Below, piece by piece: positions 1 to 8,522 of a stretch of 64,000 bases of DNA. The notes beneath the pieces are model-generated. The model was given only the letters and a program-made list of their open reading frames with translations. It searched no databases and was not told the origin of the DNA. The first letter of the stretch is position 1, and every line of letters starts with the position of its first letter. The stretch lies in the NCBI RefSeq assembly GCF_028747205.1, contig NZ_CP112880.1, positions 3,782,001-3,846,000 on the forward strand, in the 5' to 3' direction. A program made the translations under genes and the position numbers. Origin of the DNA: Streptomyces sp. CA-278952 (lineage in GTDB: Bacteria > Actinomycetota > Actinomycetes > Streptomycetales > Streptomycetaceae).

Positions 1-347
1 CCGCAGTGCTCGCGGTCAGCGACGACCTCTTCATCGTCTACACCAGCAACGCCTTCGCGATCCTGGGGCTGCGGGCCCTGTACTTCCTGCTGGCGGGGCT
101 GCTGGACCGCTTCCACTACCTGAGCCACGGGCTGGCGATCATTCTCGCCTTCATCGCGGTCAAGCTCCTCCTCCAGGCCTGCCACAAGATGATCAGCACC
201 TCGATCCCGGAGATCCCGTCGCCGGTGAGCCTCGCGGTGATCATCGTCATTCTGGCCGTTTCGGTGACCCTGAGCATGCGCCGTCCGGCGGAAAGTACGG
301 GCTCCACGGAAGCGTCCGACGCCTCCGACACCGATACGGACAAGTAG
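1..347 (+). CDS. terC: TerC-family integral membrane protein, C-terminal part (5' end outside window)
   Basis: Open reading frame enters from the left edge (first full codon at base 3) and runs 114 codons to TAG. The stretch 'AVSDDLFIVYTSNAFAILG' followed by 'LRALYFLLAG' is the conserved core of the TerC family, polytopic membrane proteins linked to tellurite resistance and metal efflux or metalation. Two further hydrophobic segments follow, then a short acidic Ser/Asp-rich cytoplasmic tail. A GTG near the edge is in frame, but the family normally has some 200 residues before this point, so it is an internal codon. Family assignment is firm; the substrate cannot be told from this fragment. 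Confidence 0.9.
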   Translation, partial: AVLAVSDDLFIVYTSNAFAILGLRALYFLLAGLLDRFHYLSHGLAIILAFIAVKLLLQACHKMISTSIPEIPSPVSLAVIIVILAVSVTLSMRRPAESTGSTEASDASDTDTDK

Positions 348-438
348 GGTCACGGAAAGCAACGCCTTTCACGGCAGCGCGAGACGCCATGCATCGGCAA
401 GGCAAAGGGAAAGACTTTCCAAAATCTCCCGCCCCGCC

Positions 439-444
439 TATCGT
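439..444 (+). promoter_or_regulatory. -10 box TATCGT, leaderless promoter candidate
   Basis: TATCGT (TANNNT class) ends 6 bases before the ATG of the following zinc-ribbon gene, and no Shine-Dalgarno sequence lies between. This spacing places the transcription start at or next to the start codon, the usual leaderless layout in Streptomyces. Confidence 0.45.
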
Positions 445-450
445 GAATAA

Positions 451-654
451 ATGGCAAGCAAAGAGCGTGACACCCGACAGCGGGCCGCTTTCATGTGCCC
501 GACCTGCAAGCAGCCCGTCCGTTCCGAGATCCACCGCCACAAGTCCCTCGGGATCTTCGTCCCCGTCTGGCGCGCGGGCCCCTGCGAGAACCCCGACTGC
601 GCGGAGTACGCCGCGCAGGAGCAGCCCGCCCGGCACCGGACCGGCTCCGCCTGA
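451..654 (+). CDS. Small zinc-ribbon-like hypothetical protein
   Basis: A 67-residue protein with two cysteine pairs, 'CPTC' near residue 16 and 'CENPDC' near residue 45, separated by about 28 residues, which suggests one four-cysteine zinc site. It is rich in Arg/Lys between the knuckles. No named family is recognised. The start ATG is supported by a TANNNT -10 box six bases upstream and the lack of any alternative with a ribosome binding site. It sits between terC and a convergent acetyltransferase gene and is probably monocistronic. Function unknown; nucleic-acid binding or a structural zinc protein are the obvious possibilities. Confidence 0.65.
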   Translation: MASKERDTRQRAAFMCPTCKQPVRSEIHRHKSLGIFVPVWRAGPCENPDCAEYAAQEQPARHRTGSA

Positions 655-693
655 CCGGTAGTCCCGGCCCTCCCAGCCCGCGGCCAGGCGCTC

Positions 694-1287
694 TCAGCCT
701 GTTGCCAGGCGCGCGGTGAGACGCGCCTTCGCCGCGGGCCACTCGTCGGCCAGCAGCGAGAAGTAGACGCTGTCCCGCCAGCTCCCGTCCGGCCGCCGCC
801 GGTGCCTCCGGAGCACCCCTTCGCGCCGCGCCCCGAGCCGGGCGATGGCCGCCTGCGAGCGCTCGTTGCGGTGGTCGGTCTTGAGCTGGACGCGCCCCAT
901 CCCCAGCTCCTCGAAGGCGTACGTCAGGAGCAGGAGCTTCGTCTCGGTGTTCACCGCCGAGCGCCAGTGGGCCCGGCCGTACCAGGTCCAGCCGATCTCC
1001 AGGCGCTCGTCCGCCACCGCCACGTCCAGATACGTGGTCCAGCCGACGGCCCGCCCGCTCGGACGGTGGACGACGGCGAACGGCACGTACTTCGCGTTGC
1101 CGAGCACCCTCTCCATGCGCTCGCGCAGCTCCTCGCGGGTCCGTGGCGCCGGGCCGCCCTGCCAGCGCCACACCTCCTCGTCCCCGCCGCCCGCCGCGAA
1201 GAGGTCGTCGAGGTGGCCGAAGCTCAGCGGGACCAGTTCGACGTGCTGCCCGGTCAGTGTCACGGGCCGAGGAGGAAGTGCGGACAT
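694..1287 (-). CDS. GNAT-family N-acetyltransferase (RimJ/RimL type)
   Basis: 197 residues with the RimJ/RimL-like GNAT layout: N-terminal 'TGQHVELVPL', a central 'RAVGWTTYLD' strand, the 'EIGWTWYGRAHW' segment and, toward the C-terminus, 'ELGMGRVQLKTDHRNERSQ', the acetyl-CoA and acceptor-site region of enzymes that acetylate protein N-termini, amino sugars or antibiotics. Substrate unknown. The start ATG follows a TAGGAT -10 box by six bases on this strand, so the mRNA is probably leaderless. It is divergent from the VOC-domain gene, with a strong palindrome between them. Confidence 0.88.
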   Translation of the reverse strand: MSALPPRPVTLTGQHVELVPLSFGHLDDLFAAGGGDEEVWRWQGGPAPRTREELRERMERVLGNAKYVPFAVVHRPSGRAVGWTTYLDVAVADERLEIGWTWYGRAHWRSAVNTETKLLLLTYAFEELGMGRVQLKTDHRNERSQAAIARLGARREGVLRRHRRRPDGSWRDSVYFSLLADEWPAAKARLTARLATG

Positions 1288-1293
1288 GAGCCG

Positions 1294-1299
1294 ATCCTA
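1294..1299 (-). promoter_or_regulatory. -10 box TAGGAT, leaderless promoter for the GNAT gene
   Basis: Read on the minus strand, TAGGAT is followed by six bases (cggctc) and then the ATG, with no ribosome binding site, which is the leaderless arrangement. Confidence 0.45.
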
Positions 1300-1333
1300 C
1301 CCTCCGACCACCTTCGCACTAGCGCACACTGCA

Positions 1334-1349
1334 TATGCACTAGTGCATA
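1334..1349. promoter_or_regulatory. 16-bp perfect palindrome, candidate operator
   Basis: tatgcactagtgcata is a perfect inverted repeat. It overlaps a second 10-bp palindrome (tgcatatgca, 1330-1339), and a half-site-like 'gcactag' lies just to the left. It is located between the divergent GNAT and VOC genes, some 35-60 bp upstream of both predicted -10 boxes. The 'CACTAGTG' core resembles operators of GntR- or MarR-type repressors, but no such regulator gene is next to it here. Confidence 0.5.
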
Positions 1350-1466
1350 AATGCGCCCGGATGACCCGACGCGCGGACCGGCCTCCCGCTGACTAGCGTG
1401 GCCGGTGCGGGCAGGGGGCCGCGCGGGTGGGGCCGACGACAGGGACTCCAGGGAAGGACCGGCACC

Positions 1467-2267
1467 ATGGCTGTACAACCCGAGGGCACTCCATGCTGGG
1501 CGGACGCCATGTTCGCCGACGTCGAGGGTGCCAAGAGCTTCTACGGTGACGTACTCGGCTGGACGTTCGGCGAGAGTGCGTCGGAGTTCGGCAACTACAC
1601 GCAGGCGTACGCGGACGGGAAGGCCGCGGCGGCCGTCGTCCCGCCGATGCCGGGCGCGGAGGGCCACTCGGCGTGGTGCCTGTACCTCGCGTCGCCGGAC
1701 GCGGCGGCCACCGCGGAGAAGGTCCGTGCGAGCGGCGGCGAGGTGCTGATGGAGCCGATGCGGGTCGACGACTTCGGCACGATGGCCCTGGTCCGTGACC
1801 CCGGTGGAGCCGTCTTCGGCATCTGGCAGGCCGGCAGCCACGAGGGGTTCGAGACGGAGATGGGCGCGCCCGGCGGGTACTGCTGGGGCGAGGTCTTCAC
1901 CCGTGACCCGAAGAAGGCGGACGCGTTCTACCCCTCGGTCTTCCCCTACACCGTGCGGAAGTTCGACGACGAGTCGATGGACTTCTCCCTGTACGACGTC
2001 CGGGGGGAGACGGTCCTGGGCCGGATGGCGATGGGCGACGACTTCCCGCCGGAGGTACCCGCGTACCTGAACGTCTACTTCGCCGTGCCGGACTGCGACG
2101 CCGCCGTGGCGAAGGCGACCGAGCGCGGCGGGGTGCTGCGGTTCGGGCCGGAGGACAGCCCGTTCGGCCGGTTCGCGACGCTCAGCGATCCGCAGGGCGC
2201 CTGGTTCACCGTGATCGACGTGACCACCACCGAGGGCGAGATGCCGACGACGAGCCCGGTGACCTGA
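1467..2267 (+). CDS. Two-domain VOC (glyoxalase/bleomycin-resistance fold) protein
   Basis: 266 residues made of two tandem VOC modules. The first starts 'PCWADAMFADVEGAKSFYGD' and ends 'VRDPGGAVFGIWQ'; the second starts near 'GYCWGEVFTRDPKKADAFYP' and ends 'LSDPQGAWFTVID'. Such paired modules form one metal-site cavity in glyoxalase I, dioxygenase and antibiotic-binding proteins; the substrate cannot be inferred. The ATG is chosen because 'agggaagga' stands just upstream, although the frame stays open further upstream. Divergent from the GNAT gene; possibly controlled by the shared palindrome. A hairpin lies just downstream. Confidence 0.9.
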   Translation: MAVQPEGTPCWADAMFADVEGAKSFYGDVLGWTFGESASEFGNYTQAYADGKAAAAVVPPMPGAEGHSAWCLYLASPDAAATAEKVRASGGEVLMEPMRVDDFGTMALVRDPGGAVFGIWQAGSHEGFETEMGAPGGYCWGEVFTRDPKKADAFYPSVFPYTVRKFDDESMDFSLYDVRGETVLGRMAMGDDFPPEVPAYLNVYFAVPDCDAAVAKATERGGVLRFGPEDSPFGRFATLSDPQGAWFTVIDVTTTEGEMPTTSPVT

Positions 2268-2308
2268 CCGGGGGCCGACCCGGGGCCGACCCGGGGCCGT
2301 CACACCGC

Positions 2309-2341
2309 ACGGGCCGCGACCGGAGAACCGGCGCGGCCCGT
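2309..2341 (+). terminator. G+C-rich hairpin downstream of VOC gene
   Basis: acgggccgcg(a)ccgg / agaa / ccggcgcggcccgt forms a 14-bp stem with one bulge and a 4-base loop. There is no T-tract, as is common for Streptomyces terminators. It lies 40 bp after the VOC stop codon. Confidence 0.55.
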
Positions 2342-2507
2342 ACACGCGCCCGGCGGGTTTCGGCGGCTCGCCCGGGCTCGCCCGTACACGCTCCCCGCAC
2401 CCACACCCGTACGCCCCGTCGTACGCCCCTTCGTACGTTCCTCCTGCACCCCTCGCACCTGCTGTGGATCATCGTCCAGAGAGTGGTAAGTGCCAGCCCA
2501 TATGGCC

Positions 2508-2513
2508 TAGCGT
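2508..2513 (+). promoter_or_regulatory. -10 box TAGCGT, leaderless promoter candidate
   Basis: TAGCGT is followed by seven bases and the ATG of the HTH-TOBE regulator; no ribosome binding site is present between them. Probably the start of the molybdate transport transcript. Confidence 0.45.
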
Positions 2514-2520
2514 GTCGCAC

Positions 2521-2916
2521 ATGCAGTCCTACACAATCGGCCAGGCAGCACGACTTCTCGGGGTCAGCCCCGACACCGCACGCCGCTGGGCGGACGCCGG
2601 CCGGGTCGCGACCCATCGCGACGAGGCCGGCCGCCGTCTGATCGACGGCCGCGCGCTGGCCGCCTTCTCGATCGAGGTCGGTCAGGGCGCGGGCGGCGAG
2701 GACGAGGCCGTGTACACCTCGGCCCGCAACGCGTTCCCGGGCATCGTCACCGCGGTGAAGCTCGGCGACGTCGCGGCCCAGGTCGAGATCCAGGCCGGAC
2801 CGCACCGGCTCGTCTCGCTCCTGACCCGGGAGGCGGTGGAGGAGCTGGGGCTGGAGGTCGGCATGCGGGCGACCGCCCGCGTGAAGTCGACCAGCGTGCA
2901 CATCGACCGCGTCTGA
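2521..2916 (+). CDS. HTH-TOBE molybdate-responsive regulator (ModE-like)
   Basis: 131 residues. Residues 1-50 are a MerR/excisionase-type helix-turn-helix ('YTIGQAARLLGVSPDTARRW', then 'AGRVATHRDEAGRRLI'). Residues 65-131 form a single TOBE/Mop oxyanion-binding domain ('SARNAFPGIVTAVKLGDVAA' onward). The combination marks a molybdate- or tungstate-sensing repressor or activator that replaces classical ModE in actinomycetes. It lies 39 bp upstream of modA and modBC on the same strand, so it very likely controls this operon and itself. The internal ATG is preferred over one 57 bp upstream because the -10 box overlaps that longer version. Confidence 0.85.
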   Translation: MQSYTIGQAARLLGVSPDTARRWADAGRVATHRDEAGRRLIDGRALAAFSIEVGQGAGGEDEAVYTSARNAFPGIVTAVKLGDVAAQVEIQAGPHRLVSLLTREAVEELGLEVGMRATARVKSTSVHIDRV

Positions 2917-2955
2917 GACCGGCCGACGACGAGCATCGAAGGAGCCCAGACCCGC

Positions 2956-3798
2956 ATGCCCCCGCTGATCAACCACCGCAACATGATCGACCACCGCCAC
3001 GTGATCAACCACCGCCGCGCGGCCGCCGCCGTCCTGACCACCGCCCTCCTGATCCCGCTCGCCGCCTGCGGCGACGACTCCGGCCCGGCCAAGGGCGAGG
3101 GCAGCGGCTCGGCGGACGCGACGGGCGCCCCGGAGGCCGACCTGACCGTACTGGCCGCCTCCTCCCTGACGGACGTCTTCAAGGCGGCCGGGGCCGCGTA
3201 CGAGAAGGAGAACCCCGGCACGAAGGTGACGTTCTCCTTCGCCGGCTCCCAGGAACTGGCCGCCCAGGTCAAGCAGGGCGCCCCCGCCGACGCGCTGGTC
3301 ACCGCAGACACTACGACGATGGACGGCCTCTCCGGCGACACCGGAAAGCCGACCGTCATCGCCAAGAACCGCCTCGTCATCGCCACCGGCGAGGGCAACC
3401 CCGAGAAGGTCGAAAGCCTGGAGGACCTCGCCGACCCGAAGCTGAAGGTCGTCCTGGCCGCCCCCGAAGTGCCGGTGGGCCGCTACAGCGCGCAGATCCT
3501 CGACGCGCAGAGGACCGAGGTGCGGCCGGTCTCCCAGGAGCCCAACGTCCGCGCGGTGCTGTCCAAGGTCTCGCTCGGCGAGGCGGACGCCGGGCTCGTC
3601 TACAGGACCGACGCCGCGACCGCCGCCGACAAGGTCGACGCGATCGACATCCCGGACGAGCAGAACGCCATTGCCTCCTACCCGGCCGCCACCCTGAAGA
3701 CGTCGCAGCACAGCGAGGCCGCCGCCGCGTTCGTCGCCTGGCTCTCCACGCCCGCCGCGCAGAAGATCCTCCGGGGCGCGGGCTTCCAGCAGCCGTGA
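2956..3798 (+). CDS. modA: Molybdate ABC transporter substrate-binding lipoprotein
   Basis: 280 residues. A lipobox 'LAAC' puts the lipidated cysteine near residue 38, after an N-terminus with an odd run of Asn-His-Arg repeats ahead of the hydrophobic segment. Downstream are the ModA features '[11 protein letters not shown]', '[10 protein letters not shown]' and '[11 protein letters not shown]', which bind the oxyanion through Ser and backbone groups, then '[15 protein letters not shown]'. It captures molybdate (possibly tungstate) outside the membrane and hands it to the fused ModBC protein encoded 76 bp downstream. The repeated NHR segment contains several ATG codons, so the exact start is uncertain; a later methionine would give a more typical lipoprotein signal. 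Confidence 0.92.
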   Translation: MPPLINHRNMIDHRHVINHRRAAAAVLTTALLIPLAACGDDSGPAKGEGSGSADATGAPEADLTVLAASSLTDVFKAAGAAYEKENPGTKVTFSFAGSQELAAQVKQGAPADALVTADTTTMDGLSGDTGKPTVIAKNRLVIATGEGNPEKVESLEDLADPKLKVVLAAPEVPVGRYSAQILDAQRTEVRPVSQEPNVRAVLSKVSLGEADAGLVYRTDAATAADKVDAIDIPDEQNAIASYPAATLKTSQHSEAAAAFVAWLSTPAAQKILRGAGFQQP

Positions 3799-3874
3799 CC
3801 GCACCCGGCCCGGCAGCCCCGTACCGTCCGACAGGCCCGCTGGGCACCGCCCGTCCAGTCCCACGAGGTCACCG

Positions 3875-5836
3875 ATGAAACGTCCCGGCCGCCGCCGCAC
3901 CGCAGGGGCCCGCGCACCCCTGCTGCTCACGGTGCCCGCCCTGCTGGCCGTGGCGTTCCTGATGCTGCCGCTCGCTGGGATCCTGGTCCGCACCTCCTGG
4001 GGCGAGCTCGGCGCCCACCTCACCGCCGAGGCCACCACCGAAGCGCTGCGGCTCTCGCTGCTGGTCTCCCTGTGGGCGCTCGGGCTCTCCCTGCTGCTCG
4101 GGGTGCCGCTGGCCTGGCTGCTGGCCCGGGTGCCGTTCCCCGGCAAGGGGTTCGTCCGTTCGCTGGTGCTGCTGCCGATGGTCCTGCCGCCCACGGTCGG
4201 CGGCGTCGCCCTCCTGCTGGCGTTCGGGCGGCGCGGACTGCTCGGCCCCTGGCTGGAGGACACCTTCGGCGTCACGCTCCCCTTCCACACCTCGGGGGCC
4301 GTGCTGGCGGCGACGTTCGTCGCGATGCCGTTCCTGGTCATCTCGCTGGAGGGCGCGCTCGGCGGACTGCGCCCCCGGTACGAGGAGACCGCGGCCTCCC
4401 TGGGGGCCTCGCCGGTCCGGGTGTTCCTCACCGTGACGCTGCCGATGGTCGCCCCCGGACTGATCGCCGGAGCCGCCCTGACCTGGGCGCGGGCGCTCGG
4501 CGAGTTCGGCGCGACCATCACCTTCGCCGGGAACCTCCCCGGCACCACGCAGACCCTGCCGCTCCAGGTCTATCTGCTGCTCCAGGAATCCCCGGAGGCC
4601 GCCACCTCGGTGTCCCTGCTGCTGCTGGCCATCGCGATGATCGTGCTCATCGCGCTGCGCGGCCGGTGGACCGGGACCCCGGGCGTCCACCGGAACCCCG
4701 CGAGCCGGGCGGCGGAGGCCCGCCCGGAGGAACCGGCGGCCCCCGCCCCGGCCCCGCTCCCCGGGCCCGCCGCCGACCCGCGGCCGAAGGCCGAGCCGGA
4801 GCGCTGGCCGCTGCACACCGACGTCACCGGCTTCACGCACCTCACGCTGGACGCCCCGGGCTCCACCACCATCGCGGTGGTCGGCCCCAACGGCGCGGGC
4901 AAGACGACGCTCCTGCGGGCCCTCCTCGGCCTCACGCCCCGCGCGCACGCCACCCTGCGCCTCGGCGACAGCGACGTCACCGCACTCCCCCCGCACCGCC
5001 GGGGCGTCGCCTGGGTCCCCCAGGACGGGGCGCTCTTCCCGCACCTGAGCGCCCTGGCCAACACGGCGTACGGGCTCCGCGCCCACGGCGTCCCCCGCGT
5101 CGCGGCCCGGCGCGAGGCCCAGGGCTGGCTGGACCGTCTCGGGGTGGGCCACCTCGCCCACCGGAAGCCCGCCCAGCTCTCCGGCGGCCAGGCCCAGCGG
5201 GTCGCCCTGGCCCGTGCGCTGGCGGCCCGCCCCCGCCTCCTGCTGCTGGACGAACCGCTCGCCGCCCTCGACCAGACCACCCGGGCCCGGGTCCGGCACA
5301 CCCTGCGCGGGCACCTCGCGGACTTCGGCGGGGTCTGCCTGATCGTCACCCACGACCCGGTCGAGGCGGTCTCGCTGGCCGACCGGGTCCTGGTGCTGGA
5401 GGACGGCCGGGTCCTCCAGGACGAGCCGCCCGCCGAGGTCACCCGGCACCCGCGCTCGCCGTGGGTGGCCCGGATGCTGGGCCGAAACGCCTGGCCCGGC
5501 ACCGCCACCGCCGACGGCCTGGCCCTGGCGGGCGGCGGACACCTCGTCGTCGCCGAACCCCTCCCGGCGGGCACGGACGCCCTCGCGGTCATCGCGCCGG
5601 AAGCCGTCTCCGTACACCGGGAACGCCCCACCGGCTCCCCCCGCAACGTCTGGCCCGGAACCGTCCGTGAGATCACCTCGGGCGGCAGCCGGCTGCGGCT
5701 GCTCATCACCTCCGCCGAGGCCCCGGACCTGGTCGCGGAGATCACTCCGGGGGCCGCCGCCGAGCTGGGCATCGCCGACGGGACCGCCGTCTGGACCAGC
5801 GTGAAGGCCACCGAGGCGACGATCGTCCCGCTGTAG
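3875..5836 (+). CDS. modBC: Fused molybdate ABC permease and ATPase (ModB-ModC)
   Basis: 653 residues. Residues 1-268 are a ModB-type permease with about five to six membrane helices and the EAA loop 'EETAASLGASPVRVFLTVTL', then 'ALGEFGATITFAGN'. A Pro/Ala-rich linker (about 270-310) joins it to an ABC ATPase: Walker A 'GPNGAGKTT' near 337, signature 'LSGGQAQRVALARAL' near 435, Walker B 'LLLLDEP' near 457, and the H-loop in 'LIVTHDPVEA'. The last ~100 residues are a TOBE-like domain that may sense molybdate. Permease and ATPase are usually separate genes; here one polypeptide would dimerise to form the whole channel. Confidence 0.93.
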   Translation: MKRPGRRRTAGARAPLLLTVPALLAVAFLMLPLAGILVRTSWGELGAHLTAEATTEALRLSLLVSLWALGLSLLLGVPLAWLLARVPFPGKGFVRSLVLLPMVLPPTVGGVALLLAFGRRGLLGPWLEDTFGVTLPFHTSGAVLAATFVAMPFLVISLEGALGGLRPRYEETAASLGASPVRVFLTVTLPMVAPGLIAGAALTWARALGEFGATITFAGNLPGTTQTLPLQVYLLLQESPEAATSVSLLLLAIAMIVLIALRGRWTGTPGVHRNPASRAAEARPEEPAAPAPAPLPGPAADPRPKAEPERWPLHTDVTGFTHLTLDAPGSTTIAVVGPNGAGKTTLLRALLGLTPRAHATLRLGDSDVTALPPHRRGVAWVPQDGALFPHLSALANTAYGLRAHGVPRVAARREAQGWLDRLGVGHLAHRKPAQLSGGQAQRVALARALAARPRLLLLDEPLAALDQTTRARVRHTLRGHLADFGGVCLIVTHDPVEAVSLADRVLVLEDGRVLQDEPPAEVTRHPRSPWVARMLGRNAWPGTATADGLALAGGGHLVVAEPLPAGTDALAVIAPEAVSVHRERPTGSPRNVWPGTVREITSGGSRLRLLITSAEAPDLVAEITPGAAAELGIADGTAVWTSVKATEATIVPL

Positions 5837-5945
5837 GCGCGAGGTATGGGCCGGTCCGGCCCGGGAACCAGAACCCCACCGCACACGTACTCCAGTACGA
5901 CGCGAAAGAACACGCGACGGAGAAACACCGAGAAACGGGGACCTC

Positions 5946-6311
5946 ATGGCACTGTTCGGCAACGCCCACACGATCAATCCGGCCACCGCCCATCAGGATT
6001 ACGCGCGGCTGCTCGGACAGGGCGAGCAGGTGCACGCCGCGTTCCTGCTGATTCGCGACACGATCCTGTTCACGGACCGTCGGCTGATCCTCGTCGACAA
6101 GCAGGGCATCACCGGCAAGAAGACGGAGTACCACTCCGTGCCGTACCGCAGCATCACGCACTTCTCCGTGGAGACGGCCGGCACGTTCGACCTCGACGCG
6201 GAGCTGAAGATCTGGATCTCGGGCAGCGCGACCCCGCTCCAGAAGACGTTCACCAAGGGCGTCGACATCTACGAGGTGCAGGCCATACTGACCCAGTTCG
6301 TCGCCCGGTAA
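5946..6311 (+). CDS. Bacterial PH-domain protein (bPH type)
   Basis: 121 residues, all one bacterial pleckstrin-homology-like domain: 'LLIRDTILFTDRRLILVDKQ', then 'YHSVPYRSITHFSVETAG' and a C-terminal helix 'DIYEVQAILTQFVAR'. Such soluble single-domain proteins are common in Gram-positive bacteria; their partners are unknown. The ATG is preceded by a 'gggg' purine run at suitable spacing. Convergent with the amidase gene, only 29 bp apart. A monocistronic unit by spacing. Confidence 0.85.
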   Translation: MALFGNAHTINPATAHQDYARLLGQGEQVHAAFLLIRDTILFTDRRLILVDKQGITGKKTEYHSVPYRSITHFSVETAGTFDLDAELKIWISGSATPLQKTFTKGVDIYEVQAILTQFVAR

Positions 6312-6340
6312 CCGAGCCGTACGGGCTCAGACCTACGGGC

Positions 6341-7111
6341 TCAGACGTACGGGCGCAGCCGGGCCGTCGCCGAGTGCCCGGGGGCGGCGGCGCGCAGCTT
6401 CGCGGCGCGCTCCCGCAGCTCGGGCAGCAGCCCGTGAAGCGCGTCGCCGGGGCAGCGGGTCTCGAAGCTGTCGCGGTGCCCGGAGATGACGTGCAGCCGG
6501 GCCACCTGGCCCTCGTCGAAGCGGCTCTCGTCGTTCGTCGAGACCAGGTCGACCATGCCCAGCGGATCCGCCCCGGGCCGCAGTTTCCAGGCGGCCAGCT
6601 TCACCAGCGCGTCCATCATCGGCTTCGGGACCTCGGCGCCCGCGCCGAAGTTCCCGATCGCCGCGATGCCGACCGTGTCGGTGTTGAACCCCTTGGTGTG
6701 CGCCCCGAGCACCGAGCGGCCGACGCCGCCGGCGCGGCCCTCGTAGATGGTGCCGCAGCGGTCGACGAGGAAGTTGTAGCCGATGTCGTCCCAGCCGTCC
6801 TGCCGGATGTGGTCGCCCTGGACGCCCCGGATCAGGCGGGGCGCGTCCGCGCAGTCGTAGTCGCCGGGGTTGCCGGTGTGGTGGACGAACACCGCCCGCG
6901 CCGCGCCCGTGTAGTGCGGCCCCTCCCGGACCAGCTCCTCGTCAGCGTGCCACTCCCGGCGGCTGACGACGGCCGGCTGCGGCAGTCCGCGCGGCGGGCG
7001 GGGCCCGGAGGCCAGCTCCGTCCCCGGCGCGCGGAACGCCGGGCCGTCCCCGAACACCAGGAGGGCCAGGGGCAGGACCAGAGCGCCCAGGACGATTCGG
7101 CGGGACCACAT
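6341..7111 (-). CDS. Secreted peptidoglycan-recognition / N-acetylmuramoyl-L-alanine amidase
   Basis: 256 residues with an N-terminal signal peptide or anchor ('RRIVLGALVLPLALLVF'), then 'SRREWHADEEL', the usual entry to PGRP/amidase_2 domains. Zinc-ligand candidates are the His pair in 'VFVHHTG' (near 77-78), the histidine of 'VISGHRDS' and the cysteine of 'TRCPGD'. The conserved 'GYNFLVDRCGTIYEGR' strand is intact. It should cleave the amide between muramic acid and the stem peptide outside the membrane. An in-frame GTG three codons upstream is an alternative start. The gene is convergent with the PH-domain gene. Confidence 0.9.
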   Translation of the reverse strand: MWSRRIVLGALVLPLALLVFGDGPAFRAPGTELASGPRPPRGLPQPAVVSRREWHADEELVREGPHYTGAARAVFVHHTGNPGDYDCADAPRLIRGVQGDHIRQDGWDDIGYNFLVDRCGTIYEGRAGGVGRSVLGAHTKGFNTDTVGIAAIGNFGAGAEVPKPMMDALVKLAAWKLRPGADPLGMVDLVSTNDESRFDEGQVARLHVISGHRDSFETRCPGDALHGLLPELRERAAKLRAAAPGHSATARLRPYV

Positions 7112-7205
7112 GCACTCCACCCTGCGGCCCGGCCTCCGGCTTCGCAGAGGAGCGGGCCGTTCGGGTGACAGGCCACCGGCGGGGGCGCTTCATCCGAATC
7201 AGGCC

Positions 7206-8432
7206 TCACCAGGCCTCCCCGGTCTCCGCCGTCCGGCCCGGGACGGCCCTGCCCCCGTCGCCCTCCTCCCGGCGCAGCAGCCGGAACGCCAGCAGCGGGA
7301 ACACCAGCACCGACACCATCGCGGCGGCGACCAGGGCGGCGGCCTCTCCCGCCCCGATCACCTTCTCGTCCAGGCCGATCGCGGTGATCGCGACCACCAG
7401 GGGCAGACAGGTGGACGAGAACAGCCCGAGCGCGGCCCGCGGACCGCGCCCGGTCAGGTCGTGCGGGGCCAGCAGATACGCCGGGACCCCGCGCACCAGC
7501 AGGAACAGCAGCAGGAAGACCGGCAGGAGCAGCAGCGGGCGTCCGTCGTCCAGGAGCGCCGCGAGGTCGAAGTCGATGCCCGTGACGATGTAGAAGAACG
7601 GCACGAGGAAGCCGAAGCCGATCGCCTCGATCCGCTCCAGGATCTGCCCGCTGCGCTCGGGCACCGCCCCCTGGAGGACGAGCCGGGTCAGCATCCCGGC
7701 GGCGAACGCGCCGAGCAGGGTGTCCAGGCCGAAGACGTGGGCGAGGCCCAGCATCCCGGCGAGCATCAGCATCACGAAGCGGACCGCGAACTGGCCGCTG
7801 GAGTGCAGGGTCACGGCGATGAGCCGGGCGAACCACGGCGGCCGGGGCCGCATCGCCCAGAACACCGCGCCCGCCGTGACGACCGCGAACACGGCCAGCA
7901 CCACGCCCGCCGCCCCCGGGCTCCGGCCGCTGAACAGCAGGGCCATCGCGATGATCGGACCGAACTCCCCGACCGACCCGAACGCCATCACCACCGACCC
8001 GAACCGCCCCTCCAGCCGCCCCGAGTCCCGCAGGATCGGCAGCACCGCGCCCAGCGCCGTACTGGTCAGCGCGGTGCCGATGACCAGGCTCTTCGCCAGG
8101 TCCGCCCCGCTGAGCAGCAGCGCCACGCCGAGCCCGGCGGCGAACGAGAGGACCCACGCCCCGCCGGCCCGGCGCAGGGTTGGCCCGCGGACCTCGGCGA
8201 ACCGGATCTCGTAACCCGCCAGGAAGATCAGCATCGAGAGCCCGAGGTCGGACAGGGTGTCGATGACGTGGTCGTGGTGGGCCCAGCCGAGCACATCGGG
8301 CCCGGCCAGGATCCCGAGGACGATCTCGAAGATGACGACGGGGACCGGCAGCCACCGCCCGGTCGCGTAACCGAGCAGCGGGGCGAGAACCGCCAGGGCC
8401 ATGATCAGGACAAGAGTCCCGGGGTGCTCCAT
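7206..8432 (-). CDS. Cation:proton antiporter (CPA2 / Na+/H+ exchanger family)
   Basis: 408 residues with about 11-12 membrane helices. Characteristic pieces are 'VIFEIVLGILAGPDVLG', 'LGLSMLIFLAGYEIRF', the 'GTALTSTALGAVLPIL' crossover helix, 'SVGEFGPIIAMALLF' and 'FFYIVTGIDFDLAALL'. It matches KefB/NhaS3-type antiporters, which exchange Na+ or K+ for protons; the ion cannot be assigned. There is no C-terminal TrkA-N domain, only a short charged tail. The ATG at 'MEHPGTL' is chosen over a start 57 bp upstream because the longer version adds a Cys-rich non-hydrophobic leader. Confidence 0.9.
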   Translation of the reverse strand: MEHPGTLVLIMALAVLAPLLGYATGRWLPVPVVIFEIVLGILAGPDVLGWAHHDHVIDTLSDLGLSMLIFLAGYEIRFAEVRGPTLRRAGGAWVLSFAAGLGVALLLSGADLAKSLVIGTALTSTALGAVLPILRDSGRLEGRFGSVVMAFGSVGEFGPIIAMALLFSGRSPGAAGVVLAVFAVVTAGAVFWAMRPRPPWFARLIAVTLHSSGQFAVRFVMLMLAGMLGLAHVFGLDTLLGAFAAGMLTRLVLQGAVPERSGQILERIEAIGFGFLVPFFYIVTGIDFDLAALLDDGRPLLLLPVFLLLFLLVRGVPAYLLAPHDLTGRGPRAALGLFSSTCLPLVVAITAIGLDEKVIGAGEAAALVAAAMVSVLVFPLLAFRLLRREEGDGGRAVPGRTAETGEAW

Positions 8433-8522
8433 CGCTCGTGTATAGCAAGGAACACCCCGAAAGCAGCCGCTATGACACCCTCTGCGCACTCTGCACCCTC
8501 TGCACCCTTCGGGGCCGCCGGT

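Noticed and set aside
3869..5986. Long open frames antisense to modBC and to other G+C-rich genes
   Set aside because: Arg/Gly/Pro-rich shadow frames caused by third-position G+C bias; no domains.
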